From a virus, in IMG/VR virus record IMGVR_UViG_3300046524_000217, positions 1 through 22,518 of that record: a DNA stretch of 22,518 nucleotides, one strand, 5' to 3'. Positions 5,525 through 12,382 of this stretch are shown in pieces. How positions within the stretch are numbered: the first letter of the stretch is position 1; every line of letters begins with the position of its first letter. Made by a program: the position numbers and the translations under genes. Below the pieces are notes generated by a model, which worked only from the letters and a program-made list of their open reading frames with translations, was not told where the DNA came from and ran no database searches.

Positions 5525-6121
5525 ATGCGAGACAGTTCGCACAAGTCCCGAATCCAAATCATCCGCGACCATGTCGCCGCCTGGCGCAAGGCGCGCAGCT
5601 GGAGCCGCGAGACGGCGGCGGCCGAGATCGTCGCGGCCCACGAGCGAATTGGCGGTCACCTGTCGGGCGTGATCGTGTTCGACAAGCACGGCGACGTCTA
5701 CACCACACAGAAGAACCACGCGGACCGCATCTGGCGCTGGCTCGACGACGAGTCGAAAGACAACAACCTGATGCCGGCCAACTTCGAGAATTCGATTCTC
5801 GCCGCGCTGCCGCTCGAGCGGCGCGTCGATTTGCTGAACGAGATCCTCGTCCAGATTGATTGCGCGGCGCGTGCGCGCCATCACGATGCCGATGCGCAGA
5901 TCAACGCTCACGAGCTGGTGCAGACGATCATGCGCGCGAATCATCGGACCGAGTCCGACGCCGCTGACTTACTCGACGGCGTCGACCCGGGCGAACTGCC
6001 GAGACTTCACAGCAGCCTGGTCGATGACATCCGCGTCAAGCAACGCACCTTGCGCGTCGTCGAATCGGCGCTGTCCACGACCGGCGAAGCGGTCCAACAC
6101 GATCTCCGAAAGGTGTCCTGA
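5525..6121 (+). CDS. YdaT/CII-like phage regulator (tentative)
   Basis: The 198-residue protein opens the replication operon. Residues about 8-45 (IRDHVAAWRKARSWSRETAA, then EIVAAHERIGG) and the segment with DRIWRWLDDESKDNNLMPAN followed by AALPLERRVDLLNEIL resemble the YdaT family, which sits near cro in lambdoid prophages and is thought to act like CII. The C-terminal half is helical and charged. The position after cro and before the replication genes fits. The ATG at 5525 is chosen from position alone; no strong ribosome site is visible. A general replication accessory role is the alternative. Confidence 0.5.
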   Translation: MRDSSHKSRIQIIRDHVAAWRKARSWSRETAAAEIVAAHERIGGHLSGVIVFDKHGDVYTTQKNHADRIWRWLDDESKDNNLMPANFENSILAALPLERRVDLLNEILVQIDCAARARHHDADAQINAHELVQTIMRANHRTESDAADLLDGVDPGELPRLHSSLVDDIRVKQRTLRVVESALSTTGEAVQHDLRKVS

Positions 6122-6399
6122 TGCGCGCCACACACACGCAACTGGCCGGCTATGACTTCGTCGCGGGCGCGAAGCGCCGCACGCAACACGAGATCATTCT
6201 CGACCTGTTCTACGACGTGGGAGTGACTCTGACGCGTCAAGAGATCTCCGATCGCACGAACATTCGTCTTGGCAGTGTTTGTGGCCGCGTCCCAGAATTG
6301 ATCGAGCAGGGCGCGCTCGTGGTTCGTGGCTCGCGCAAATGCCTGGAAACCGGCTTGTTCGCTGACACCGTTGGCCTGCCGGTCGAGGACGCCGCGTGA
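6121..6399 (+). CDS. winged-helix DNA-binding protein
   Basis: The 92-residue protein has a winged-helix pattern: TQHEIILDLFYDVGVTLTRQ, then EISDRTNIRLGSVCGRVPEL as the HTH (about 40-60) and a wing GALVVRG. Its ATG shares one base with the previous stop (TGATG, 6119-6123), so translation is coupled. It may assist replication or control the operon; nothing in the sequence decides between these. Confidence 0.6.
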   Translation: MRATHTQLAGYDFVAGAKRRTQHEIILDLFYDVGVTLTRQEISDRTNIRLGSVCGRVPELIEQGALVVRGSRKCLETGLFADTVGLPVEDAA

Positions 6400-7493
6400 A
6401 GCTGACAGACTTGCTTCGCGAGATCGGGCGTCCGATCGCGTATCACCCCGGCCTTGCGCCGAAGCTTGGAGGCGTGAACGCAGCGGTTCTGTTTGGCCAG
6501 CTTTTCTACTGGCAGGCACGCACCCAGAACCCGCTCGGCGTTTTCAAAACGGCCGATGAGCTTCAGGAAGAGACTGGGCTTTCCTACGAAGAACAGCGCA
6601 CTGCTCGCAAGGCGCTGCGCACGCGTGGCGTGCTGGTCGAAACCAACAAGCGACTCGAACATAAGCTGTTTTTCCGCATCGACGAGGACGCTCTCGAAGC
6701 GCTTTTGTGCGGTGATACGCCGAAACCGGTTAAGTCCATTCCCCGGAATGGGGAAAGTCCATTTCGGGAAACAGGGAAACACAACTCCGCCGACGAGCAA
6801 AAACCCTGTCCGCCGACCGTTGAAAACCTCGACCGCGGGGATGGAAAAGACCAAGTCGTTATTCAGACAAAGACTACTGCAGAGACTACTTCAGAGATTA
6901 CAGCAGCAACGCACGCGAAGCCGCCTGTGGATAACTTTGCCGCTGCTGCTGCCAGTGATTCAAAAAGCGACATCAACCCCGAGCGTGAACTCACGGATCT
7001 CCTGATCGCTCTGGAAGCCGAACGCGGCAAGAGCTTGACCATTGATCGCACCAAGGATCGGGTCCACGTGCTCACGTGGGTCGGTAAGGGCGTGAATGCT
7101 GACCAGCTTCGTGAAGCGCATCGCCGCGCTGTTGCGCGCCGCGGCGATGATTGCGACGAGCGCCCGACGTATACAGGCTTCGTTGCTCCTTTCGTTGCCG
7201 AGGTCATGACGCCGACGAGCGCGCCGGTAACGGTTGCCGCCGTTCAGCTTGGGGAATGGTTCAAGTCCCCTGAAGGCGTCGATGCGAAGGGCAAAGAGCT
7301 TGGTCAGCGCGAGCGCAAGGCAGATGAGGACTGGCGCTACTACCGGGTGATCGTTGCCCGCGCTGCGAAAGACATGAAGGCCGTAGAACACGCGCTCAAT
7401 GATGCGCAGCGGTTCAATTCCGCCGATCTGTACCAATTCGCTCGCCGCACGTTTGGCGATGCGCTAATGCCTGTGGACGACTACGCCTCATGA
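6396..7493 (+). CDS. phage replication initiator, O-like
   Basis: The 365-residue protein has an N-terminal winged-helix domain (about 1-105, with LFGQLFYWQARTQNP and ELQEETGLSYEEQRTARKAL) as in phage replication proteins of the O/DnaT type. A low-complexity linker follows (about 105-195, rich in Thr, Ala, Asp), then a helical C-terminal domain that would contact host replication proteins. The GTG start at 6396 overlaps the preceding stop in GTGA. The linker-coding DNA contains direct repeats, an inverted repeat, a 12-base tandem repeat and a DnaA box, as expected if the origin lies inside the gene as in lambda O. Confidence 0.7.
   Translation: MKLTDLLREIGRPIAYHPGLAPKLGGVNAAVLFGQLFYWQARTQNPLGVFKTADELQEETGLSYEEQRTARKALRTRGVLVETNKRLEHKLFFRIDEDALEALLCGDTPKPVKSIPRNGESPFRETGKHNSADEQKPCPPTVENLDRGDGKDQVVIQTKTTAETTSEITAATHAKPPVDNFAAAAASDSKSDINPERELTDLLIALEAERGKSLTIDRTKDRVHVLTWVGKGVNADQLREAHRRAVARRGDDCDERPTYTGFVAPFVAEVMTPTSAPVTVAAVQLGEWFKSPEGVDAKGKELGQRERKADEDWRYYRVIVARAAKDMKAVEHALNDAQRFNSADLYQFARRTFGDALMPVDDYAS
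6724..6934 (+). other. candidate replication origin within the initiator gene
   Basis: Visible elements, in order: AAGTCCATT twice (6732-6740 and 6755-6763, 23 bases apart); an inverted repeat CCATTCC-CC-GGAATGG (6736-6751); three tandem 12-base units related to AGACTACTGCAG (6871-6906); and a perfect DnaA box TGTGGATAA (6926-6934). The stretch around 6840-6910 is A/T-richer than its surroundings. The arrangement matches origins inside phage initiator genes. Confidence 0.5.
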
Positions 7494-7981
7494 CCAAGAA
7501 CGCACTCCGCTACCCGGAAAGCGCTATCACTGGCGGCATGTTCGGCACGGCCCGCGTGCGCGGACAGATCGCCAGCGCGGCGGCCCGCCTGGAATCTACA
7601 GAACAGCCGGCGCTCGGTACCGAGATCGCGACAATGGTCGGTGATCCGCGCGCGGTGCATCGACAGTTTGGCCGGATGGGCGGCGGAAAGATGAACAAGT
7701 CTGAAACAGCATACGCAGCGCGCCTTGAAGCGCTCAGGCACATCGGCGAAGTGCTCTGGTTCCGCTTCGAGGGAATCAAGCAGCGTCTCGCCGACAACAC
7801 GTTCTACACGCCCGACTTCGCGGTGATCGTCGCGAGCGGTGCGCTTGAGCTGCACGAATTCAAGGGTTTCATGGAGGAAGACGCGAACGTGAAGATCAAG
7901 GCGGCCGCGTCTCAGTATCCGTTCGTCATTCGCCTGGTGCGCAAAGCCAAGGGCGGCATGTTTGACATTGGAGAGGTGTGA
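7490..7981 (+). CDS. DUF1064 predicted PD-(D/E)XK nuclease
   Basis: The 163-residue protein carries the DUF1064 core at about 68-160: MNKSETAYAARLEAL, WFRFEGIKQRLADNTFYTPDF and ELHEFKGF. Glu72, Asp109 and Glu123-x-Lys125 form the expected metal-binding nuclease set. Proteins of this family sit in phage replication/recombination modules and may process branched DNA. The N-terminal 65 residues are extra and poorly conserved-looking. The ATG at 7490 overlaps the previous stop (ATGA). Confidence 0.7.
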   Translation: MTKNALRYPESAITGGMFGTARVRGQIASAAARLESTEQPALGTEIATMVGDPRAVHRQFGRMGGGKMNKSETAYAARLEALRHIGEVLWFRFEGIKQRLADNTFYTPDFAVIVASGALELHEFKGFMEEDANVKIKAAASQYPFVIRLVRKAKGGMFDIGEV

Positions 7982-7982
7982 C

Positions 7983-8408
7983 ATGGGAAGACCTTCAATC
8001 TATCGACCGCTGTTCATGAAATTGATGAGCGACGCGGTGGCGCGCTCCTCCAAGGAAATTGAAGACGAGATCGGCTGCGGAAACAAGTTCGTGCGCGTGA
8101 TCCTGAATCAGCTGATCGCCGCTGGTGAGGCGCACATCGAATCCTACCGGGGGCGACATCACGAAGTCTTCTATCGCCTCGGCGCCGGCAACAACGCGCC
8201 CATGCCAGCATTCAAGACACCTGAAAGCGAGCGTTCGCGCCGCTGGGCTGCGAATCGCAAGCTCATGAAGTCCGTTGTCGACCCTCGGTGCCTCGAGCGC
8301 GCGCTCGACGAGCAATATCGCGCATCTGCTGAATGGTGGCCGCGTGCCGATTCAGTCGTGGCTGGCGCGATGGCGGCGATGGTGCGAAGCGGTCGGATGG
8401 CGGCATGA
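7983..8408 (+). CDS. hypothetical protein with winged-helix-like N-terminus
   Basis: The 141-residue protein starts MGRPSIYRPLFMKLM. Residues about 15-65 (SSKEIEDEIGCGNKFVRVIL, then LIAAGEAHIESYRGR and VFYRL) look like a winged helix. The C-terminal half is helical and basic. GGAGAGG about 8 bases before the ATG at 7983 decides the start. It belongs to the same transcript as its neighbours. Exact function is unknown. Confidence 0.6.
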   Translation: MGRPSIYRPLFMKLMSDAVARSSKEIEDEIGCGNKFVRVILNQLIAAGEAHIESYRGRHHEVFYRLGAGNNAPMPAFKTPESERSRRWAANRKLMKSVVDPRCLERALDEQYRASAEWWPRADSVVAGAMAAMVRSGRMAA

Positions 8409-8575
8409 CGGATAGAGAGGAATTCGATGCATGGTTTGACCGCGAATTCAACGCCGCAGCAGTCGCGCCATCGTTGCGCGAGCTGGCGTTCCACTTCTGG
8501 CGCGAAGGTCGGCGTTCGGTGTTGGCCGCGAGTGGCGTATCGGTCGAAATGCGCTGCTTGCCGGAGGCAGGATGA
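8405..8575 (+). CDS. small phage protein (56 aa)
   Basis: The product starts MTDREEFDAWFDREF and is acidic at the front and helical. ATGA overlaps both at its start (8405-8408) and with the next gene (8572-8575) mark it as a real link in the coupled operon. The longer frame from 8333 would overlap the upstream gene and is rejected. Function is unknown. Confidence 0.6.
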   Translation: MTDREEFDAWFDREFNAAAVAPSLRELAFHFWREGRRSVLAASGVSVEMRCLPEAG

Positions 8576-9036
8576 AGCGCTCGGCACCGATGAAGCGCGG
8601 CGTGCCGCTCGCACGCACCGGATTCAAGCGCAAGCAGACGGACGCCTTCAAGACGACGTTCCACACCCAAACACTGATGCGCAAGGCAGCGATCAAGACG
8701 AAGAAGAAGCGCGTCAAGGTCGCTGAGGGATCGAAGTATCTCGCTGCCTGCCGCAACGAGCCGTGTTATTTGCGCGTGCCGGGCGTGTGCCGCTTTAATC
8801 CCGTCGACGAGACGGTCGTCCCGTGTCATTCGAATTTGCTGGAGCACGGCAAAGCGAAGGGGCGCAAGGCTGATCACGAGTTTACGTTTCCAGGTTGTGG
8901 CGTTTGCCATTACTGGCTTGACCAGTCGAAGGTGCCGACCAAGGAACAGCGGCGCGATGCCACCCACGCAGCACTCGCGCGGTGGGTTCCGGTACGCGCT
9001 CGAAAGATGGGATTGGAAATGCAGGAGGCGGTTTGA
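8572..9036 (+). CDS. DUF1364/YbcO-like predicted nuclease
   Basis: The 154-residue protein has a basic N-terminus (about 1-55) and then a Cys/His-rich core: Cys60, Cys65, Cys73, CysHis85-86, His92, AspHis101-102, Cys109 and CysHis112-113. The order (LAACRNEPC, PCHSN, KADHE, GCGVCH) matches the YbcO/DUF1364 family of lambdoid phages, thought to be zinc-dependent nucleases of the recombination region. It overlaps its upstream neighbour by ATGA. Confidence 0.7.
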   Translation: MKRSAPMKRGVPLARTGFKRKQTDAFKTTFHTQTLMRKAAIKTKKKRVKVAEGSKYLAACRNEPCYLRVPGVCRFNPVDETVVPCHSNLLEHGKAKGRKADHEFTFPGCGVCHYWLDQSKVPTKEQRRDATHAALARWVPVRARKMGLEMQEAV

Positions 9037-9371
9037 GATTGTGGATTGAGATCCCCGACGGCGTTGGCTGGTTGAGGCATGGCCGTCGGGTGGGTCGGGC
9101 GCAGTTCGCGACCTACGGAAAGACCAGGCGTATCGAGACGACGGTCTACCGGCTCGAGCGCGTGATGTACGAGCATCGCGGCCCGCGCTTTGTCTACGCC
9201 GAGGCGTGGATACCGGAACACTATCGCGGCGGCTTTTTGCCGGGTGATCTGGATTGGGTCGGTGACGGCATTTACCGCGCGAAAGCGCCGGTCGAATATA
9301 ACCGCACCACATTGACGGCGTTTCTCGCCAGTGGTGATCTGGAATGGGACGTCAAGGAGATGGAATCATGA
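9033..9371 (+). CDS. hypothetical phage protein with TTG start
   Basis: The 112-residue protein reads LRLWIEIPDGVGWLRHGRRV in the open frame, the first codon being TTG at 9033. This start is favoured because AGGAGG lies 4 bases upstream and TTGA overlaps the preceding stop. An in-frame ATG at 8982 would overlap the nuclease gene by 55 bases. Composition is aromatic-rich and beta-like. No family is recognised. Confidence 0.6.
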   Translation: MRLWIEIPDGVGWLRHGRRVGRAQFATYGKTRRIETTVYRLERVMYEHRGPRFVYAEAWIPEHYRGGFLPGDLDWVGDGIYRAKAPVEYNRTTLTAFLASGDLEWDVKEMES

Positions 9372-9628
9372 GCGCACACGCATACATCCATTTTGCTGAC
9401 GTGCCCAGCGTATTGGTCGCGTCAAGCTGCCAACACGTCGACAGCGTTACCCGCGCCAAAATTATTTCGTTCGACGGCTGTCCACTCGCTGGGCAGATTG
9501 ACGCGCGCAATCCCGCCGAGCCGATGAGGCTACAGGTCGAGTTCCCGTTTCCGCGCGATGCCGAGCTGCGCGCTGCACTGGTCGATTGGCTCATGCACCA
9601 CGGCATTCACTTCACGGTGGTTATGTGA
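9368..9628 (+). CDS. hypothetical phage protein (86 aa)
   Basis: The product begins MSAHAYIHFADVPSVLVASS. Its ATG overlaps the previous stop (ATGA, 9368-9371), which decides the start. It is a small mixed alpha/beta protein with no motif I can name. It is part of the early coupled operon. Confidence 0.55.
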   Translation: MSAHAYIHFADVPSVLVASSCQHVDSVTRAKIISFDGCPLAGQIDARNPAEPMRLQVEFPFPRDAELRAALVDWLMHHGIHFTVVM

Positions 9629-10206
9629 CGGCGCGGCCGCGTGGCATATATCGCGATCCGGTCGAAACGCTGATCGCGTTGGAAAGCAGGACATGCAAAG
9701 GCTGTCCGCATGAACGAATTTACGAATTTCTCGGTGCAATGCAAACGATCTGCGCAATTGGAATGAAGCATGGCGAACGCTGCGAACAATACGGAAAGAG
9801 GCTACCCAACATGACGACAAGCGCCATTGCTGCAGACGAGATCGACGCGGTGCTGACGGAGTGGTACGAATGGAGCCAAGCATACGAGCCCGCGCTCGGT
9901 TACGGCCGGGCGGATCCGACTTGCCGTGATTTCAAGATCAGCAACCAGTGGATGGACTATGACGACCTGTCGGAAGTCGTCGATCGACAGTTGCGCGCAG
10001 CGACCGGCGAAGCGGTCGATCCGCTCATACAGAAGCTGTCGCTCGCGCATCGCGTTGCAGTCATGACCGCAGTGCGCAACTTCGTCGCTGGCGCGGTTGT
10101 GTTCCGCAATCCGCGCAGCCCCGCGTCGCAGGACGCCGACTATGCCGAAGCTAAGCGGCTATTGAGGCCGGCCCTGTTCGCGAAGAATCTCATTCGCGGC
10201 GTATAA
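9625..10206 (+). CDS. Cys-containing protein, possible late regulator, maybe a gene fusion
   Basis: The GTG at 9625 overlaps the previous stop (GTGA) and gives 193 residues. The N-terminal ~60 residues hold CKGCPHERIYEF and CAIGMKHGERC, four Cys in a zinc-ribbon-like pattern. The rest (from MTTSAIAADEID) is helical, with YEWSQAYEPALGYG and HRVAVMTAVRNFVAGAVVF. The second part has its own ATG (9811) with AAAGAGG 9 bases upstream, so two genes may have fused or an internal start may be used. As the last early gene before cargo and packaging, it stands where lambdoid phages carry a Q-type antiterminator, but no Q family signature is certain. Confidence 0.5.
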   Translation: MTARPRGIYRDPVETLIALESRTCKGCPHERIYEFLGAMQTICAIGMKHGERCEQYGKRLPNMTTSAIAADEIDAVLTEWYEWSQAYEPALGYGRADPTCRDFKISNQWMDYDDLSEVVDRQLRAATGEAVDPLIQKLSLAHRVAVMTAVRNFVAGAVVFRNPRSPASQDADYAEAKRLLRPALFAKNLIRGV

Positions 10207-10210
10207 ATAT

Positions 10211-10221
10211 TGTAGCTACTA
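10211..10221 (+). promoter_or_regulatory. upstream TGTAGCTAC motif of brnTA
   Basis: TGTAGCTACTA follows the stop of the preceding gene by 4 bases. Its centre is 35 bases before that of the second copy. It is identical over 11 bases to the motif at 5500. Confidence 0.5.
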
Positions 10222-10228
10222 ATATCAC

Positions 10229-10257
10229 TTGCGTTCCCTATTAACTGTAGCTACAAT
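10229..10257 (+). promoter_or_regulatory. brnTA promoter with palindromic operator
   Basis: TTGCGT (10229-10234) and TACAAT (10252-10257) are separated by 17 bases. The perfect palindrome TGTAGCTACA (10246-10255) overlaps the -10. BrnA-type antitoxins repress their own promoters by binding inverted repeats, so this is the probable BrnA site. The brnT ATG lies 7 bases after the -10, so the message has almost no leader. Confidence 0.65.
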
Positions 10258-10264
10258 TATTCAC

Positions 10265-10531
10265 ATGGACATCACCTACGACACCGCAAAAAACGAATCG
10301 AACATCGACAAGCACGGTGTTTCGCTTGAACTGGCTGCAATGCTGGACTGGTCGGAAGTGATGGCCTACGTCGATGCGCGTCGCGACTACAAAGAAGTGC
10401 GCGAAGTTGGATTCGGCGTAATCGGCGACCGCCTGTATTGTGTGGTGTTCACGCAGCGCGGCGAAGCAATGCACATCATCAGCATGCGGAAGGCGAACAA
10501 GCGCGAGGTGAAGAGCTATGAGCAAACGTAA
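10265..10531 (+). CDS. brnT: BrnT family toxin (RelE-like ribonuclease)
   Basis: The 88-residue product matches BrnT: DITYDTAKNESNIDKHGVSL at the start, then DARRDYKEVREVGFGVIGDR, LYCVVFTQRGEAMHIISMRK and AnkrEVKSY at the end. BrnT toxins are RelE-fold ribonucleases that stop translation. The ATG at 10265 is preferred over an upstream in-frame start within the operator region because the family begins at this residue. It overlaps brnA by 14 bases. The pair would stabilise the prophage or act in defence; which one is not shown. Confidence 0.9.
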   Translation: MDITYDTAKNESNIDKHGVSLELAAMLDWSEVMAYVDARRDYKEVREVGFGVIGDRLYCVVFTQRGEAMHIISMRKANKREVKSYEQT

Positions 10532-10799
10532 GATCATCATGCCGACGGACGAAGAGGACGCGGCAATCAACCGCGGCATTGCCGCAGATCCGGACACATA
10601 CGAGGTTCCGGCAGAAGACTTTGCCAAGATGAAAAAACTTGGGGCACGCGGCCGACCTCGTTTGAGTTCGACGAAAGTGTTGCTGTCGGTTCGGTACGAT
10701 GCGGACATCGTCGAGGCGTTCAAGGCGTCCGGCGATGGTTGGCAGACGCGCATGAATGATGCGCTGCGCGATTGGCTGAAAGATCATCAACCTGCTTGA
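10518..10799 (+). CDS. brnA: BrnA family antitoxin
   Basis: The 93-residue product has an acidic N-terminal half with MPTDEEDAAINRGIAADPD and a C-terminal ribbon-helix-helix: KVLLSVRYDADIVEAFKASG followed by GWQTRMNDALRDWLKDH, the typical BrnA ending. It neutralises BrnT and represses the operon. It is translated from an ATG inside the end of brnT. The palindrome at the brnT promoter is its likely target; the copy at 5500 may be a second one. Confidence 0.9.
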   Translation: MSKRKIIMPTDEEDAAINRGIAADPDTYEVPAEDFAKMKKLGARGRPRLSSTKVLLSVRYDADIVEAFKASGDGWQTRMNDALRDWLKDHQPA

Positions 10800-10830
10800 T
10801 TGCGACTCTCTTTGGCGGAAGGAAATGAAC

Positions 10831-11967
10831 ATGTCGGGGTTCATGCATAAATATTACGACTGGGCGTCGTTCGAAGTCTTTGTGAAAGAGCTATACGAAG
10901 GCGACGGGGAAGTTACGGTACAGCGCGACGTAACCGAGGTCGATCGCTACGGTGCGAGGCGACAGACCGACGTCAAGATCGTCCGCCGATCGCGCTTTCA
11001 CAAGTTTACGACGCTTGTCGAATGCAAGCGATGGAAGGAACCTGTGGGGCGCGATCGAATTGACGTTCTTGCATCGAGCATTGAGGCGTTGAATGCAAAC
11101 AACGGAGCCATATTCACGACGTCCGGTTTCGAGGAAGGTGCAATCGCCTACGCCAAAGGAAAGGGCATTGATCTTTTTGTTGTGCGGGACCTGACGCCAG
11201 AAGAGTGGGGTCTTCCAGGTCGACACATTTCATTTTATCTGCACGTGAATGCAGCGGAATTCACAGAGATAGGGTTCGCAGCGCAAGCGGTCATGTTGAT
11301 AGACGATACGCCGGGCGAAAAAAAGATTGATCTTGCCTTGAATCCTGACTACGCGACCGACCCGGACCATGATCTGTTCTCGGTTAAGACTGGTGAACGG
11401 GGCATGAATCTCGTCGGGATTTTGGGTGATGCTCACGGCATCATCCTGTCCGAGATTGCCAAGTCAGTTGGCCTGTTTGAGGGAGGGAAGGACTTGACAT
11501 ATGAGATAAATGCTCGATGCGAGGTCGATCTCACTGCAACGCCGTTCCATCAGCTCCGGCTCCCTGAGTGTGCGGTTCGGATTGAGCGCATTGGGTTCAA
11601 GCTTCGCGCCCACATCAGCCAGTCGGAAATTGCAGTTGACCGAGGTGCGAATCTAGACTTCGCAGTGATGGTGGAAAGCTATGTTTCGGACGAACGGCTA
11701 CTCGCTCATAGACGCAAGGGAGATGCGGGTATAGTGTTTGCGGAGGCGCGATCGGCGGCCGGAAAGCCTGACGAAGACAGCATGCCACTTAAAAATGGAT
11801 CTCTTATGAACGTCCAGTTTTCGCCGTGGACAGGCCTAGGCGAAAAAAAAGCCGATCGCGTCGGCGTTACTTCGCAGCTGCTCCGAGTCATTGTTGAGAC
11901 GGAGGGCAAGAAGCCTCGGCTCTCTTTCGTTTCGGTACCGCCCGCCGGCACATCGGTCACACAATAA
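10831..11967 (+). CDS. Mrr-type PD-(D/E)XK nuclease with unknown C-terminal region
   Basis: The 378-residue protein has an N-terminal Mrr/restriction-endonuclease-like domain (about 8-125): YDWASFEVFVKELYE, RQTDV with Asp47, VECKRW with Glu64-x-Lys66, then NNGAIFTTSGFEEGAIAYAK and LFVVRDL. All catalytic positions are present. The remaining ~250 residues form a beta-rich region I do not recognise. AAGGA lies 7 bases before the ATG at 10831; the ATG at 10825 is too close to it. It follows brnA by 31 bases, so it may share that transcript. Mrr-type enzymes cut modified or foreign DNA; no methyltransferase is nearby. The gene is more A/T-rich than its neighbours, and a strong terminator closes it. 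Confidence 0.75.
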   Translation: MSGFMHKYYDWASFEVFVKELYEGDGEVTVQRDVTEVDRYGARRQTDVKIVRRSRFHKFTTLVECKRWKEPVGRDRIDVLASSIEALNANNGAIFTTSGFEEGAIAYAKGKGIDLFVVRDLTPEEWGLPGRHISFYLHVNAAEFTEIGFAAQAVMLIDDTPGEKKIDLALNPDYATDPDHDLFSVKTGERGMNLVGILGDAHGIILSEIAKSVGLFEGGKDLTYEINARCEVDLTATPFHQLRLPECAVRIERIGFKLRAHISQSEIAVDRGANLDFAVMVESYVSDERLLAHRRKGDAGIVFAEARSAAGKPDEDSMPLKNGSLMNVQFSPWTGLGEKKADRVGVTSQLLRVIVETEGKKPRLSFVSVPPAGTSVTQ

Positions 11968-12036
11968 TACCGGTTGAGTTTCTTCGTAACTTTGTTATTA
12001 TTCGGTTCGTGGGGCGTTCGCTCGCCCATAGGAAAA

Positions 12037-12070
12037 GAAGCCCGCTAGGTGAAAACCTCGCGGGCTTTTT
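12037..12070. terminator. bidirectional terminator between nuclease gene and reverse-strand gene
   Basis: AAGCCCGC (12038-12045) pairs with GCGGGCTT (12060-12067), extended by AGGT/ACCT around a GAAA loop. TTTTT follows on the plus strand; a T-rich TTCTTTT follows on the minus strand. A smaller hairpin (GGGCG/CGCCC, 12012-12027) precedes it. It serves the Mrr-type gene and the converging 12074-12295 gene. Confidence 0.8.
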
Positions 12071-12073
12071 GCT

Positions 12074-12295
12074 TTAGCCGTGCTCGCGGTGAACGAGCAT
12101 GGCGTCCGCGAATTTATATGCCACCGCAGCGACATGCTTCTCGTCTCGTGCGAATGCCTCGCTCGTGACGAGCCCCATCATTGCTTGAGCGGCGAAGTAG
12201 TCGCGCAAAGTCATCCCGGTAAATTCGGATGTCAATTTAACCGTACCCTTGACAACGTCTGGTACGGGAAACGCTGGTTTGCTTTGGTCTGCCAT
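12074..12295 (-). CDS. small phage protein of the MTLRDYFAA type
   Basis: The 73-residue protein starts MADQSKPAFPVPDVV and contains GMTLRDYFAAQAMMGL, a motif common in small conserved phage proteins of unknown role. AAGGA lies 7 bases before the ATG at 12295, which decides that start over the longer frame to 12358. It is on the reverse strand between rightward modules and needs its own promoter. A hairpin (GCCGG/CCGGC, about 12316-12330) lies in its leader region. Confidence 0.7.
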   Translation of the reverse strand: MADQSKPAFPVPDVVKGTVKLTSEFTGMTLRDYFAAQAMMGLVTSEAFARDEKHVAAVAYKFADAMLVHREHG

Positions 12296-12382
12296 TCTGT
12301 TTCCTTTTATGTTGAGCCGGCCCTTCCGGCGCAACGATTCTACAGTGGGTGTAATCAAGGTTGCGTGTGATTGGAGCGCAGA

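Noticed and set aside
8263-9312. 349-codon minus-strand frame
   Set aside because: Arg/Ser/Pro-rich antisense of four coupled plus-strand genes.
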